From Lachnospiraceae bacterium (GTDB lineage Bacteria; Bacillota; Clostridia; Lachnospirales; Lachnospiraceae), in NCBI GenBank assembly GCA_017612555.1, contig JAGAFR010000031.1, forward strand, positions 1 to 64,000: DNA of 64,000 bases, in the 5' to 3' direction. The notes beneath the pieces are model-generated. The model ran no database searches, was not told where the DNA came from, and saw only the letters and a list, made by a program, of their open reading frames with translations. The position numbers were made by a program, and so were the translations under genes. How positions within the stretch are numbered: position 1 is the stretch's first letter; each line of letters starts with the position of its first letter. Below, one piece after another: positions 7,724 through 14,996 of this stretch.

Positions 7724-7850
7724 GTGCTTTGAATGTTTCTGAGAAAACCTTTGGAGCGCATCGGCGCTTGCGGAGGTTCTTTCGACGCTAGCGTCCGCTA
7801 TGCGTGGAAAAGAGCGAGAGCGCGTTTTCGAGGGAACATTTCAAATGCAC
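7724..7850. repeat. 127-bp imperfect inverted-repeat element (MITE/REP-like)
   Basis: The left arm beginning GTGCTTTGAATGTTTC pairs with the right arm ending GAACATTTCAAATGCAC, and pairing continues through AGAAAAC/GTTTTC. GC-rich inner arms follow (CGCAT/ATGCG, GCGGA/TCCGC). The whole folds as one long hairpin in the gap between the MaoC and sirtuin genes. No second copy was noticed in the window and there is no transposase. It could be a non-autonomous element or an elaborate terminator for the plsY operon. Confidence 0.55.
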
Positions 7851-7865
7851 GAACATTAACCGGAT

Positions 7866-8279
7866 TCATATAACAGAAATCTGCATCCTTGCCCTGCAAA
7901 CCTTATCACCGTTCTGGTTGCGCATCGTAACTTTGAGTATTATAAGCGAGTACGCATCGTGCTTTTCTTCCACTACACCTTCGACTGTAAGCGTATCTCC
8001 TACATATACAGGCTTGGCGAATTTGAGTTTGACCTCCTGGATGAGGCTTCGCTTACCCGGAAGGTACACTCCCGCAAGTGTGGAGAGCATCGAACCTGTC
8101 AACATCCCATACACCACACGGTCGGGATGCCCTTTTGATATCGCATACTCACGGTCGTTATGAAGGGGATTGATGTCACCTGTTATATCCAGGAATGACT
8201 TCATCATCTCATCCGTCACAGTGACGGAAAAGCTTTCTTTCTGTCCCATCTCTATTTCTTCATATGTATACTCGTTCAT
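7866..8279 (-). CDS. MaoC-like (R)-specific hydratase/dehydratase
   Basis: A 137-residue single hot-dog-fold protein of the MaoC family, which hydrates enoyl-CoA or dehydrates 3-hydroxyacyl thioesters. The hydratase motif is visible as D-x(4)-H in DITGDINPLHNDREYA, with the catalytic Asp and His, followed by VVYGML. The ATG at 8277-8279 overlaps the stop of the acyl carrier protein gene (TGATG), implying translational coupling; a GTG one codon earlier is also possible. The pairing with a dedicated acyl carrier protein suggests it works on an ACP-bound acyl chain. Last gene of the plsY operon, followed by the inverted repeat at 7724-7850. Confidence 0.88.
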   Translation of the reverse strand: MNEYTYEEIEMGQKESFSVTVTDEMMKSFLDITGDINPLHNDREYAISKGHPDRVVYGMLTGSMLSTLAGVYLPGKRSLIQEVKLKFAKPVYVGDTLTVEGVVEEKHDAYSLIILKVTMRNQNGDKVCRARMQISVI

Positions 8280-8518
8280 CACAGTTTACTCGCGATAAGA
8301 TCAACCATCTCGCCAACGTTTGCCAATTTGTTAACTTCCTTGAGATCGAACTTCAGATTGAATTCTTTCTCCATGGATACGACGAGCGTTATGTGCTCAA
8401 GCGAATCCCAGTCTTCTATATCCGAAGAATTGGTCGAGTCATTTACTTCCAGATTTTCATCATCAAATACGTCCCGGAATATCCGTCGTACTATCTCCAT
8501 TATCTCTTCGTGTGTCAT
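8279..8518 (-). CDS. Acyl carrier protein (dedicated, non-housekeeping)
   Basis: A 79-residue carrier protein. The phosphopantetheine site is Ser39 in DWDSLEHI, with the usual acidic helices around it. The sequence diverges from fatty-acid AcpP, whose site is normally DSLDTVE. It sits between a fused AAC(3)/DUF4910 gene (stop 3 nt upstream) and the MaoC gene (overlap), so the three are a coupled unit. A comparable association, DUF4910-type Cj1295 and AAC(3)-like genes near acpP2, is known from the Campylobacter jejuni flagellar glycosylation locus. The cargo here is unknown. Confidence 0.92.
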   Translation of the reverse strand: MTHEEIMEIVRRIFRDVFDDENLEVNDSTNSSDIEDWDSLEHITLVVSMEKEFNLKFDLKEVNKLANVGEMVDLIASKL

Positions 8519-8521
8519 GTT

Positions 8522-10591
8522 TTACCTTTCTATAAGACCCGCTTCTTCCATCTTCCTGATGGTCGGCAGCATATCATGGACACTGTGTCCGATATAATCA
8601 CTCAGCTCAAACAGGTCGTTCGTTCCGTCTGCATACGCAGCTATATCTTTCAGTATAAGAGTGTCCTTGTAGCTCTCTTTGTTGCTTGTCGTCGGCATCA
8701 AGCCTCTTCTTCCGAACTGCGGCTCGCACAGGCATTTGATCCTATACTCGTAATTGTTCTCAAGAGCCTCCGCACAACGAAGCAGAACATCAAGGCTTCC
8801 CGCCAGTCCGTCCGGAGATATTATATCAAGGTTATCCCCGCTTGTGTGATACTCGGGATAAATGTGGTACTTGGATCTGCAGAAGCATACGAGCGGTATG
8901 TCCACTCCGGGAGCCTGATACTGTCTTTCGTCGCTCCCTCTTTCCAGATAGGAATATTCGCAGAAATTCGGATCCATACCCTTAAGTACGTTCATCAGCA
9001 CCCTGTCTGCAAGCGTGTTCGCATATCTGCTGTGTACTATCGAATATGCTCTGTCATCACCGACGCATGTGATGTTAAACCCTGCGACTATATTCTTTTT
9101 CATCGCCTCAAGATTCCGTGATATATATGTGATCGCACCGATCGTCTCAGGCAGCAGAACAAACCTGTAAGAATATCTTCTGTCCTTCATCCTGCTGATG
9201 TATTCGACAAGCTTGGTCATAACGACCGGTCCCGAGCATTCATTGTTGGCCATCGAAGGATGACATATATATGAACTGAAGAATATCTCCTCTTTGCTCT
9301 TACCGGGTATCAGCAGTTCTCCGTATGTAAGTGAACCCGGAGCAAGCTCGGAATCTATGTATGCATGATACTTTCCATCGGGTAGACTCTGCAGCTGATC
9401 CTCACTCATGCAGAATCCCCAGCGTTCCTTATAATAGGATGTACAGTACGGAATGTAGTGCGGCTGATCTTTCAGGGTATATATGTGCTCCTTAAGTTCG
9501 GACAGATCCATCCATTCATCAACCGGAGTCGAGTATCCCATCACATGAAGATTGTTGACCTTCATATCCACGATATGCTCACCGGCTTCATTTGTGATAT
9601 AGGCTTCTCTTATCGTCCACTCATTCGGTATCGTCCAGTCAAAAACTTTGGTGCCCGTGGGAACCTCAAACAGCTTCATGTCCTGCATATACTTACAGAG
9701 TATCTCGAATGTATCACGGACGCCTTTGCCCATGATACTTCTGCATATGGGAAAAAGCTCCGAAGCTCTTTTAAACATCTCTTTTCCGTCTTCAAGATAC
9801 GGATTGTCCTGTCCGATGTAAGAACAGATCCTGCGGCTCCTGTTGTGTCTGACATCTTCCTGAAGTATCGGATGTGATTTTGCCAGCTCTATGATCTTGA
9901 ATTCGAGATCGTTTATATAGAACCTCTTCATTATGCCTTTTTCAATGAATTCGTCTTCAAAAGCATAGATGACATTGGTCACATCTTTATCAAGTGCCCG
10001 AACGTTCATATCATATGTGCGTCTTGTGGTAACACCGTTCTCATCCGTATAATCTGCCGTAAAGTCCTTGAGATATCTGTAGTTATCATGAAGATGACCG
10101 ACCGACTGCTCGGCATAGTGAACGAACACGAATGAATGCTCGAGATCCTTGTCAATGAACAGATTCCTGTAGCCATGCTCGACCATATATGCAAACGGAG
10201 AATCGTCACCGAACGAACTCTTGTTATCAAGTGCACACAGTTCATCGGCATCTTTTCCCCATACGGCAAACGAATAGATCGGATGACGGGTTCTTTTAAA
10301 ATCACTTCGTTCCATGGCTATCTTACACAGCGACCCTGTCTTGGCGGGAGTTTTGTGATAGTCATACGGCTCGCCCGAACAAAAGCTCCAATTAAATGTA
10401 GGGAACGCAAGCGTTCCCTCATTTCCAATTATATCTATTATTCCGTCGATAAGGATATTAAGATCCGTCTCGTCATCGTGATGCATGATCGAATAAAGCA
10501 GACCCTTTACATCACTCGTGACATATACTCTGTCGCCCCGGTTCAGTCCAAGGTGGGCGGCCAGGTCTCTCAGCTTGATATATTCCGACAT
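8522..10591 (-). CDS. Fusion of AAC(3)-type acetyltransferase and DUF4910 aminopeptidase-like domain
   Basis: A 689-residue protein with two enzymes. Residues about 1-260 resemble the aminoglycoside 3-N-acetyltransferase fold family (DVKGLLYSI, GTLAFPTFNWSFC, RTRHPIYSFAVWG, FGDDSPFAYM). Residues about 275-610 are the DUF2172/DUF4910 aminopeptidase-like domain (FPICRSIMGKGVRDT, SSYICHPSMANNECSGPV, PGVDIPLVCFCRSKYHIYPE, YHTSGDNLD), related to M28 zinc peptidases and retaining His/Glu/Asp candidates. A C-terminal winged-helix-like tail of about 70 residues follows. ATG at 10589-10591; the ribosome site is modest (GGGGAT). The protein acts in the cytoplasm (no signal peptide). Homologous domains occur in glycan-modification loci, so acyl transfer to an amino sugar or trimming of it is likelier than drug resistance. 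Confidence 0.85.
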   Translation of the reverse strand: MSEYIKLRDLAAHLGLNRGDRVYVTSDVKGLLYSIMHHDDETDLNILIDGIIDIIGNEGTLAFPTFNWSFCSGEPYDYHKTPAKTGSLCKIAMERSDFKRTRHPIYSFAVWGKDADELCALDNKSSFGDDSPFAYMVEHGYRNLFIDKDLEHSFVFVHYAEQSVGHLHDNYRYLKDFTADYTDENGVTTRRTYDMNVRALDKDVTNVIYAFEDEFIEKGIMKRFYINDLEFKIIELAKSHPILQEDVRHNRSRRICSYIGQDNPYLEDGKEMFKRASELFPICRSIMGKGVRDTFEILCKYMQDMKLFEVPTGTKVFDWTIPNEWTIREAYITNEAGEHIVDMKVNNLHVMGYSTPVDEWMDLSELKEHIYTLKDQPHYIPYCTSYYKERWGFCMSEDQLQSLPDGKYHAYIDSELAPGSLTYGELLIPGKSKEEIFFSSYICHPSMANNECSGPVVMTKLVEYISRMKDRRYSYRFVLLPETIGAITYISRNLEAMKKNIVAGFNITCVGDDRAYSIVHSRYANTLADRVLMNVLKGMDPNFCEYSYLERGSDERQYQAPGVDIPLVCFCRSKYHIYPEYHTSGDNLDIISPDGLAGSLDVLLRCAEALENNYEYRIKCLCEPQFGRRGLMPTTSNKESYKDTLILKDIAAYADGTNDLFELSDYIGHSVHDMLPTIRKMEEAGLIER

Positions 10592-10610
10592 CTCTGATCC
10601 CCGTTCGATC

Positions 10611-11795
10611 TTATTTTACGGTTGCATATTTAAGAGCGATCTCAACGGCTTTCTTCTTAACAGCTTCTTTTGCAACATATCCTTTGCCGTGCTCTTCCGA
10701 ATTGCTCTGATAAAAATCATCGCCGTCATACATTTCGTCAATGATCGTCTTTGCTTCATCTGCGGTAAGTGTGACGCCTTCGTTCTCAAGGATCGCCTGA
10801 TATACAAGATCGTTCTTTACGAACTTCTGTGCTCTGTCGATAACGTCCGCATCATATTCCTCATCGCTCTTACCGATATAATCCTCAAAAGTACCCGCAT
10901 CCATACCGTACTGCTGATACATCTGGGACATGTACTGATATGACTCGACATCTGCGTATTTTGTCGTAGCCTGTGTCTGCTTGTAATACTTCTTCGGATA
11001 CTTGATGATCGTTGAATCATCAACAACGTGAGTCTCTACATAATCATGGATCGAGCTCTCTCTGTGCGTATCACGGAGTGACTGCTCATATTCAGCTACG
11101 GTCGATCCCATGTCAGGATAGTACTCCTTAACAAAATCATCATTATACTCGGGATCCACGTATATTCCATGAATGGTGACATCGAACTGGGCAGGTTTTC
11201 CTGCAAGATCTTCCTTACCATAGTCCTCCGGGAAAGTAACATCTATCGGGAATTCCTCTCCAACCGAGTGGCCGATGAGCTGGCTCTCAAATCCTTCAAT
11301 GAACTGATTGCTTCCTATAGTAAGGTCATACCCGTTACCCCCTGAATTACCGCCTTCAAATTCTACACCGTCTATAGTTCCGACATAGTCGATATTAACC
11401 TTGTCTCCATCCTTGACTGTTCCTTCGTCGGACAGCACCTGATGACTCTCAAGGTTCTGCTTGATCACATCCTGGAATTCCTGGTCCGTGTATGTAACTT
11501 CACTCTCGGGAACGACCATGTTCTTATAATCACAGAGCGTGACATAATCAAGTGCTCTTACACCCTTAATGAATCCGTTATCTTCAAGCTGTGCCGAATA
11601 ATCACTGCTTGGTGTTATCGTGTTGGCTTCCTTGATGATCACTCTTACGATACCAAACACTACAAGACCGATAAGCGCAACAGCTACCACGATCCCTACT
11701 ATCTTCCAAATAAGATTTTCTCTTTTTTTCTTGGCAACGCTTGCTGCGCGCTCTTCTCTTTTCTGTTTACTCTTGCTGACCGTTGATTCTTCCAT
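10611..11795 (-). CDS. Membrane-anchored FKBP-type peptidyl-prolyl isomerase, trigger-factor-like
   Basis: A 394-residue protein with a Lys/Arg-rich cytoplasmic N-terminus, one transmembrane segment (about 28-52), an FKBP domain (about 120-212; DGDKVNIDYVGTIDGVEF, LIGHSVGEEF, VTFPEDYG) and a helical trigger-factor-like C-terminal region (about 213-394). It lacks the ribosome-binding domain of true trigger factor, so it is expected to fold exported proteins on the outer face of the membrane. ATG at 11793-11795 with AGAGGAAC upstream. It lies 22 nt after plsY and 19 nt before the fused AAC(3)/DUF4910 gene. A direct link to those lipid/glycan enzymes is not evident. Confidence 0.88.
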   Translation of the reverse strand: MEESTVSKSKQKREERAASVAKKKRENLIWKIVGIVVAVALIGLVVFGIVRVIIKEANTITPSSDYSAQLEDNGFIKGVRALDYVTLCDYKNMVVPESEVTYTDQEFQDVIKQNLESHQVLSDEGTVKDGDKVNIDYVGTIDGVEFEGGNSGGNGYDLTIGSNQFIEGFESQLIGHSVGEEFPIDVTFPEDYGKEDLAGKPAQFDVTIHGIYVDPEYNDDFVKEYYPDMGSTVAEYEQSLRDTHRESSIHDYVETHVVDDSTIIKYPKKYYKQTQATTKYADVESYQYMSQMYQQYGMDAGTFEDYIGKSDEEYDADVIDRAQKFVKNDLVYQAILENEGVTLTADEAKTIIDEMYDGDDFYQSNSEEHGKGYVAKEAVKKKAVEIALKYATVK

Positions 11796-11817
11796 AATAC
11801 AGTTCCTCTCTGCTTAT

Positions 11818-12513
11818 TTATTTTGTAACTTCTCTGTTAAAAATATCTTTTCCGTCATCTACTATCCCAAATCGCTCGGACTCATCATCCCGTCTCCACA
11901 GAAAATGGAAACGCAGTTCACTTCCTGCCCGTATCCTCTGTATATTCTGCGTATGCTTATAAAGCAGCGCCATTCCCGCAACAGCGAGTATCGCCGCCGG
12001 GATCCATGCAGAATACACCACGCCGACCGTAACCGGTGCGATGACCGACATCGTGATCGGTGCAAAACAGATATAATCAGTTATCACTGCAATAAACAGC
12101 GCCAGGATAAAGAGAACGATGAACAGCCTGTAATCAATGGCAAGGATCGTTCCTCCGTAGCACGCAAGTCCTTTTCCTCCTTTGAATCCGAGATAAAAAG
12201 GAAAGATATGACCAAGTACTGCGCCTACTCCCGCGATCATACCGGCATAACTTATGCCGTTTACAAACGCATCCGGAAACAGGTACTGCGCCAGCTTATA
12301 CGCAAGATACGCCTTGAAAATATCGAACACCGCCACAAGCAATCCGGTCTTCTTACCGATGACTATCACCACATTTGAAGCCCCGGCATTTCCGGATCCG
12401 TAATGTCTGATATCAAAACCTTTGATCCTGGATACGATGTATGAGAAATTGATACATCCGAAGAAATATCCGATTATTATACTTCCGAGAACAACATTGA
12501 TGATTATCTTCAT
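11818..12513 (-). CDS. plsY: Acyl-phosphate:glycerol-3-phosphate acyltransferase
   Basis: Integral membrane enzyme (231 residues) that transfers an acyl group from acyl phosphate to glycerol-3-phosphate, giving lysophosphatidic acid in phospholipid synthesis. Multiple hydrophobic segments and the three PlsY motifs are visible: GSGNAGASNV (residues about 36-45), GHIFPFYLGFKGGKG (about 102-116) and a C-terminal loop. The ATG at 12511-12513 fits the family N-terminus. It lies only 7 nt below a perfect TATAAT and no ribosome-binding site is present, suggesting a leaderless mRNA. It is the first gene of a likely operon through FKBP, AAC(3)/DUF4910, ACP and MaoC. The next-step enzyme PlsC is at 33124-33864. 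Confidence 0.95.
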   Translation of the reverse strand: MKIIINVVLGSIIIGYFFGCINFSYIVSRIKGFDIRHYGSGNAGASNVVIVIGKKTGLLVAVFDIFKAYLAYKLAQYLFPDAFVNGISYAGMIAGVGAVLGHIFPFYLGFKGGKGLACYGGTILAIDYRLFIVLFILALFIAVITDYICFAPITMSVIAPVTVGVVYSAWIPAAILAVAGMALLYKHTQNIQRIRAGSELRFHFLWRRDDESERFGIVDDGKDIFNREVTK

Positions 12514-12520
12514 AGCACGA

Positions 12521-12549
12521 ATTATACCGCAAGCACATGACAGTGTCAA
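12521..12549 (-). promoter_or_regulatory. Consensus promoter of plsY, placing the start site at the ATG
   Basis: Minus-strand TTGACA (12544-12549), 17-bp spacer, TATAAT (12521-12526): a perfect sigma-A match. Only 7 nt separate the -10 box from the plsY ATG. Confidence 0.88.
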
Positions 12550-12597
12550 AAATCAATATTACAAAAAGAAAAGCACATATTTTGAAACGTAAAACAA

Positions 12598-12673
12598 AGA
12601 AGGATTTACACATTTGCAACAAAAAGACTTGGAGTGCAAGCGCCCTTTTTGTGCAAATCGTGTAAATCCTTCT
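12598..12673 (-). terminator. Long 29+29 nt hairpin after the isomerase gene
   Basis: Arms 12598-12626 and 12645-12673 pair almost perfectly (AGAAGGATTTACAC.../...GTGTAAATCCTTCT) with an 18-nt loop. On the minus strand it is followed by TTGTTTTACG. It probably ends the sugar operon, although the stem is far longer than a usual terminator. It may also be a small transposable or REP-type element. Confidence 0.65.
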
Positions 12674-12695
12674 GTGTATATTACTTATTTAATAA

Positions 12696-14183
12696 TTATT
12701 TATAAGGATTCTCTGTCTTGTACAGGTTTCCTTCCGGTCTGTTGAACTCGATCTCACAAGGACATACTCCGATGTACTTGAATACATCGATGAGAGCCTT
12801 GCCGTGATGTCCGAATGCAACTGCTCCGTGATGAGGATAATTGCCGTCGATCAGAGCGTAACGGTAAAATCTTCCCATTTCCTTGATCGCGAATACACCT
12901 GTTCCGCCGAATGATCTTGTTGCAACAGGAAGCACCTCACCTTCAGCAACGTAGCCGCGTAGGATATTGTCTGATGTTGACTGCAGACGATAGAATGTGA
13001 TATCACCCGGTACGATGTCGCCTTCGAGTGTTCCGTTCGTAACCTCGATAGGAAGAGCACGTGCCATGATAGCCTGATACTTCATCTCTGCCTTTGTAAG
13101 CTTCTTGGAGCATGTATTTCCGCAATGGAATCCCATGAATGTATCTGTAAGCTTGTAATCAAACTTACCTTCGATAGAATCCTTGTACATGCACTTGGGA
13201 ACTGAGTTGTTGATATCAAGAAGTGTTACGATATCATCACTTACGCATGTTCCGATGAACTCTGACAGACATCCGTATATATCAACTTCACAGGCAACGG
13301 GGATTCCGCGTCCAGTAAGTCTTGAGTTTACATAGCAAGGAACAAATCCGAACTGTGTCTGGAATGCAGGCCAGCACTTACCTGCGATAGCAAAGAACTC
13401 CTTGGATCCCTTATGCTCTTCGATCCAGTCAAGAAGAGTGATCTCGTACTGAGCGAGCTTCTCGAGAATTTCGGGCTTCTTGTTACCGTCACCAAGCTCT
13501 GCAGCCATATCCTTGGCAACATCTGCGATCCTTGAATCACCTGCATGCTTGTTGAATGATTCAAACAGGTCAAGCTCTGAGTTCTCTTCTATCTCAACGC
13601 CGATATTGTACAGCTGCTTGATCGGAGCATTACATGCAAAGAAGTTCTGAGGTCTCGGTCCGAATGTGAATATCTTGAGATTTCTAAGACCGCATACGGC
13701 TCTTGCAACGGGAAGGAATGTGTGGATCATGTCTGCACAGTCCTCAGCATCGCCTACGGGATACTCGGGGATATATGCTCTTACGTTACGAAGTGCGAGA
13801 TTGTAGCTTGCATTGAGCATACCGCAGTAAGCATCTCCACGTCCGCTTGTGGTAACCGAATCATAATCCTCTTCTGCTGCTGCGCAGAACATAACAGGAC
13901 CGTCATACTGCTGTGCGAGCATTGTCTCTGATATCTCGGGACCGAAGTTTCCAAGATATACGCAAAGTGCGTTACATCCTGCCTTCTTGATGTCCTCGAG
14001 AGCCTGCTGCATATGGATCTCGCTCTCAATTATCGTTACAGGGCACTCATAGATATCTGCTGCATCATACTTCTTGGCATATGCATCTACAAGAGCTTTT
14101 CTTCTTCTGATCGTAAGGTCAGCGGGGAAACAGTCACGGCTTACGCCAACTATACCGATCTTAATTTTGGGAATGTTGTTCAT
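12696..14183 (-). CDS. L-fucose/L-arabinose isomerase family protein
   Basis: A 495-residue cytoplasmic protein of the FucI/AraA superfamily, whose members interconvert aldoses and ketoses with a divalent metal. It opens with the typical IGIVGVSRDCFP strand and has a family C-terminal domain (about 350-490). Candidate metal ligands are Glu and Asp in CEVDIYG and the late His cluster (PHHGAVAFGHHG). It is neither canonical AraA nor FucI by eye, so the sugar is uncertain. It is the last gene of an operon with xylulokinase, which suggests it supplies D-xylulose (a xylose-isomerase substitute) or D-ribulose-type products. A promoter-like TTCAAA-17-TACAAT sits upstream at 14250-14278. Confidence 0.82.
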   Translation of the reverse strand: MNNIPKIKIGIVGVSRDCFPADLTIRRRKALVDAYAKKYDAADIYECPVTIIESEIHMQQALEDIKKAGCNALCVYLGNFGPEISETMLAQQYDGPVMFCAAAEEDYDSVTTSGRGDAYCGMLNASYNLALRNVRAYIPEYPVGDAEDCADMIHTFLPVARAVCGLRNLKIFTFGPRPQNFFACNAPIKQLYNIGVEIEENSELDLFESFNKHAGDSRIADVAKDMAAELGDGNKKPEILEKLAQYEITLLDWIEEHKGSKEFFAIAGKCWPAFQTQFGFVPCYVNSRLTGRGIPVACEVDIYGCLSEFIGTCVSDDIVTLLDINNSVPKCMYKDSIEGKFDYKLTDTFMGFHCGNTCSKKLTKAEMKYQAIMARALPIEVTNGTLEGDIVPGDITFYRLQSTSDNILRGYVAEGEVLPVATRSFGGTGVFAIKEMGRFYRYALIDGNYPHHGAVAFGHHGKALIDVFKYIGVCPCEIEFNRPEGNLYKTENPYK

Positions 14184-14249
14184 TTGTAATCCTCCTAATC
14201 AGTCCTCATTTAGTTATCAGCTGTGAAACCTGATACCTTCTGAATCAAT

Positions 14250-14278
14250 ATTGTATTGCAATTCATTCCGATTTTGAA
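14250..14278 (-). promoter_or_regulatory. Possible internal promoter of the isomerase gene
   Basis: Minus-strand TTCAAA (14273-14278), 17 bp, TACAAT (14250-14255). An imperfect inverted repeat with CCGATT/AATCGG arms (about 14268-14300) overlaps the -35 and could be an operator. This gap (14184-14322) has no other feature. Confidence 0.4.
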
Positions 14279-14322
14279 ATGCATATATCACTTCAATCGG
14301 TTGATTTTTTTATCCGTCTTGT

Positions 14323-14958
14323 TCAGATATCACCTGCGATATCTATATTGACTCCTGTAAGGCCCACATATGCGCCGTCTCCTGCCTCTGTTGCCTCGGC
14401 ATGTGCAAGAAGCCATTTGTTGCAGGCTGTCATCCATTTGTCTTCCTCGTTCTTTGCCTCAAGAGCTGGTGCCGGACCGTTCGTTCCTTTCGGAAGTACA
14501 ACAACAACCTTGAATCCGTCTCCTGCCTTGGCAGAGCACGGTGCATAGTGAAGCGTTGTTCCGTATACTTCTACAGCCTGACCTGCTTTTACGAGGAAAG
14601 CTTTTACCTTTGATGTATCAAGCTTGCCCCCGACTATCTCATCTTCCTTTGCAAGAAGAAGGATAAAATCAGTGCTTCCGAGATTGATCTCACTGTCGCG
14701 GTGATACTCGAGACAATTAAGCTTCGTGTTGTGTCCGTTGCAGTAGCCTATCTGAATAGGCATTCCGCCGTATACATTGTTCTGAAGCAGTCCGAAAGCA
14801 TCCGTATACTCAAGAGCCGGAACACTTCCGACATACTCAACCCCTGCGGGAAGAGGCGTCTTTTCATCAAGCGCCTTTACGAGGCTTTTAAAATCATAAC
14901 CTTCAAGTACCTTGCCGTATGCGGCAAATTCCGGATCCGTAACCTTTTTGATCTCCAT
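14323..14958 (-). CDS. DUF4867 family protein
   Basis: A 211-residue cytoplasmic protein of the uncharacterised DUF4867 family, with a likely cupin-like beta-barrel. Visible elements are GGMPIQIGYCNGHNTKLNCLEYHRD (discussed in part: GYCNGHN and EYHRD), a FILLLAKEDE strand, AVEVYGTTLHYAPC and GFKVVVVLPKG. His residues in NGHN, EYHRD and LHYAPC could form a metal site, as in sugar-modifying cupins. ATG at 14956-14958 with AGGAGA upstream. Family members often neighbour fucose-isomerase-like enzymes and sugar kinases, so a mutarotase, epimerase or isomerase-helper role in pentose use is plausible but unproven. Confidence 0.8.
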   Translation of the reverse strand: MEIKKVTDPEFAAYGKVLEGYDFKSLVKALDEKTPLPAGVEYVGSVPALEYTDAFGLLQNNVYGGMPIQIGYCNGHNTKLNCLEYHRDSEINLGSTDFILLLAKEDEIVGGKLDTSKVKAFLVKAGQAVEVYGTTLHYAPCSAKAGDGFKVVVVLPKGTNGPAPALEAKNEEDKWMTACNKWLLAHAEATEAGDGAYVGLTGVNIDIAGDI

Positions 14959-14996
14959 GATATCTTCTCCTTTTCTTTAAAATCCACGCCATCTGA

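Noticed and set aside
8522..10591. Aminoglycoside resistance gene
   Set aside because: The AAC(3)-like half is fused to DUF4910 and linked to carrier protein genes; this context matches glycan modification rather than drug resistance.
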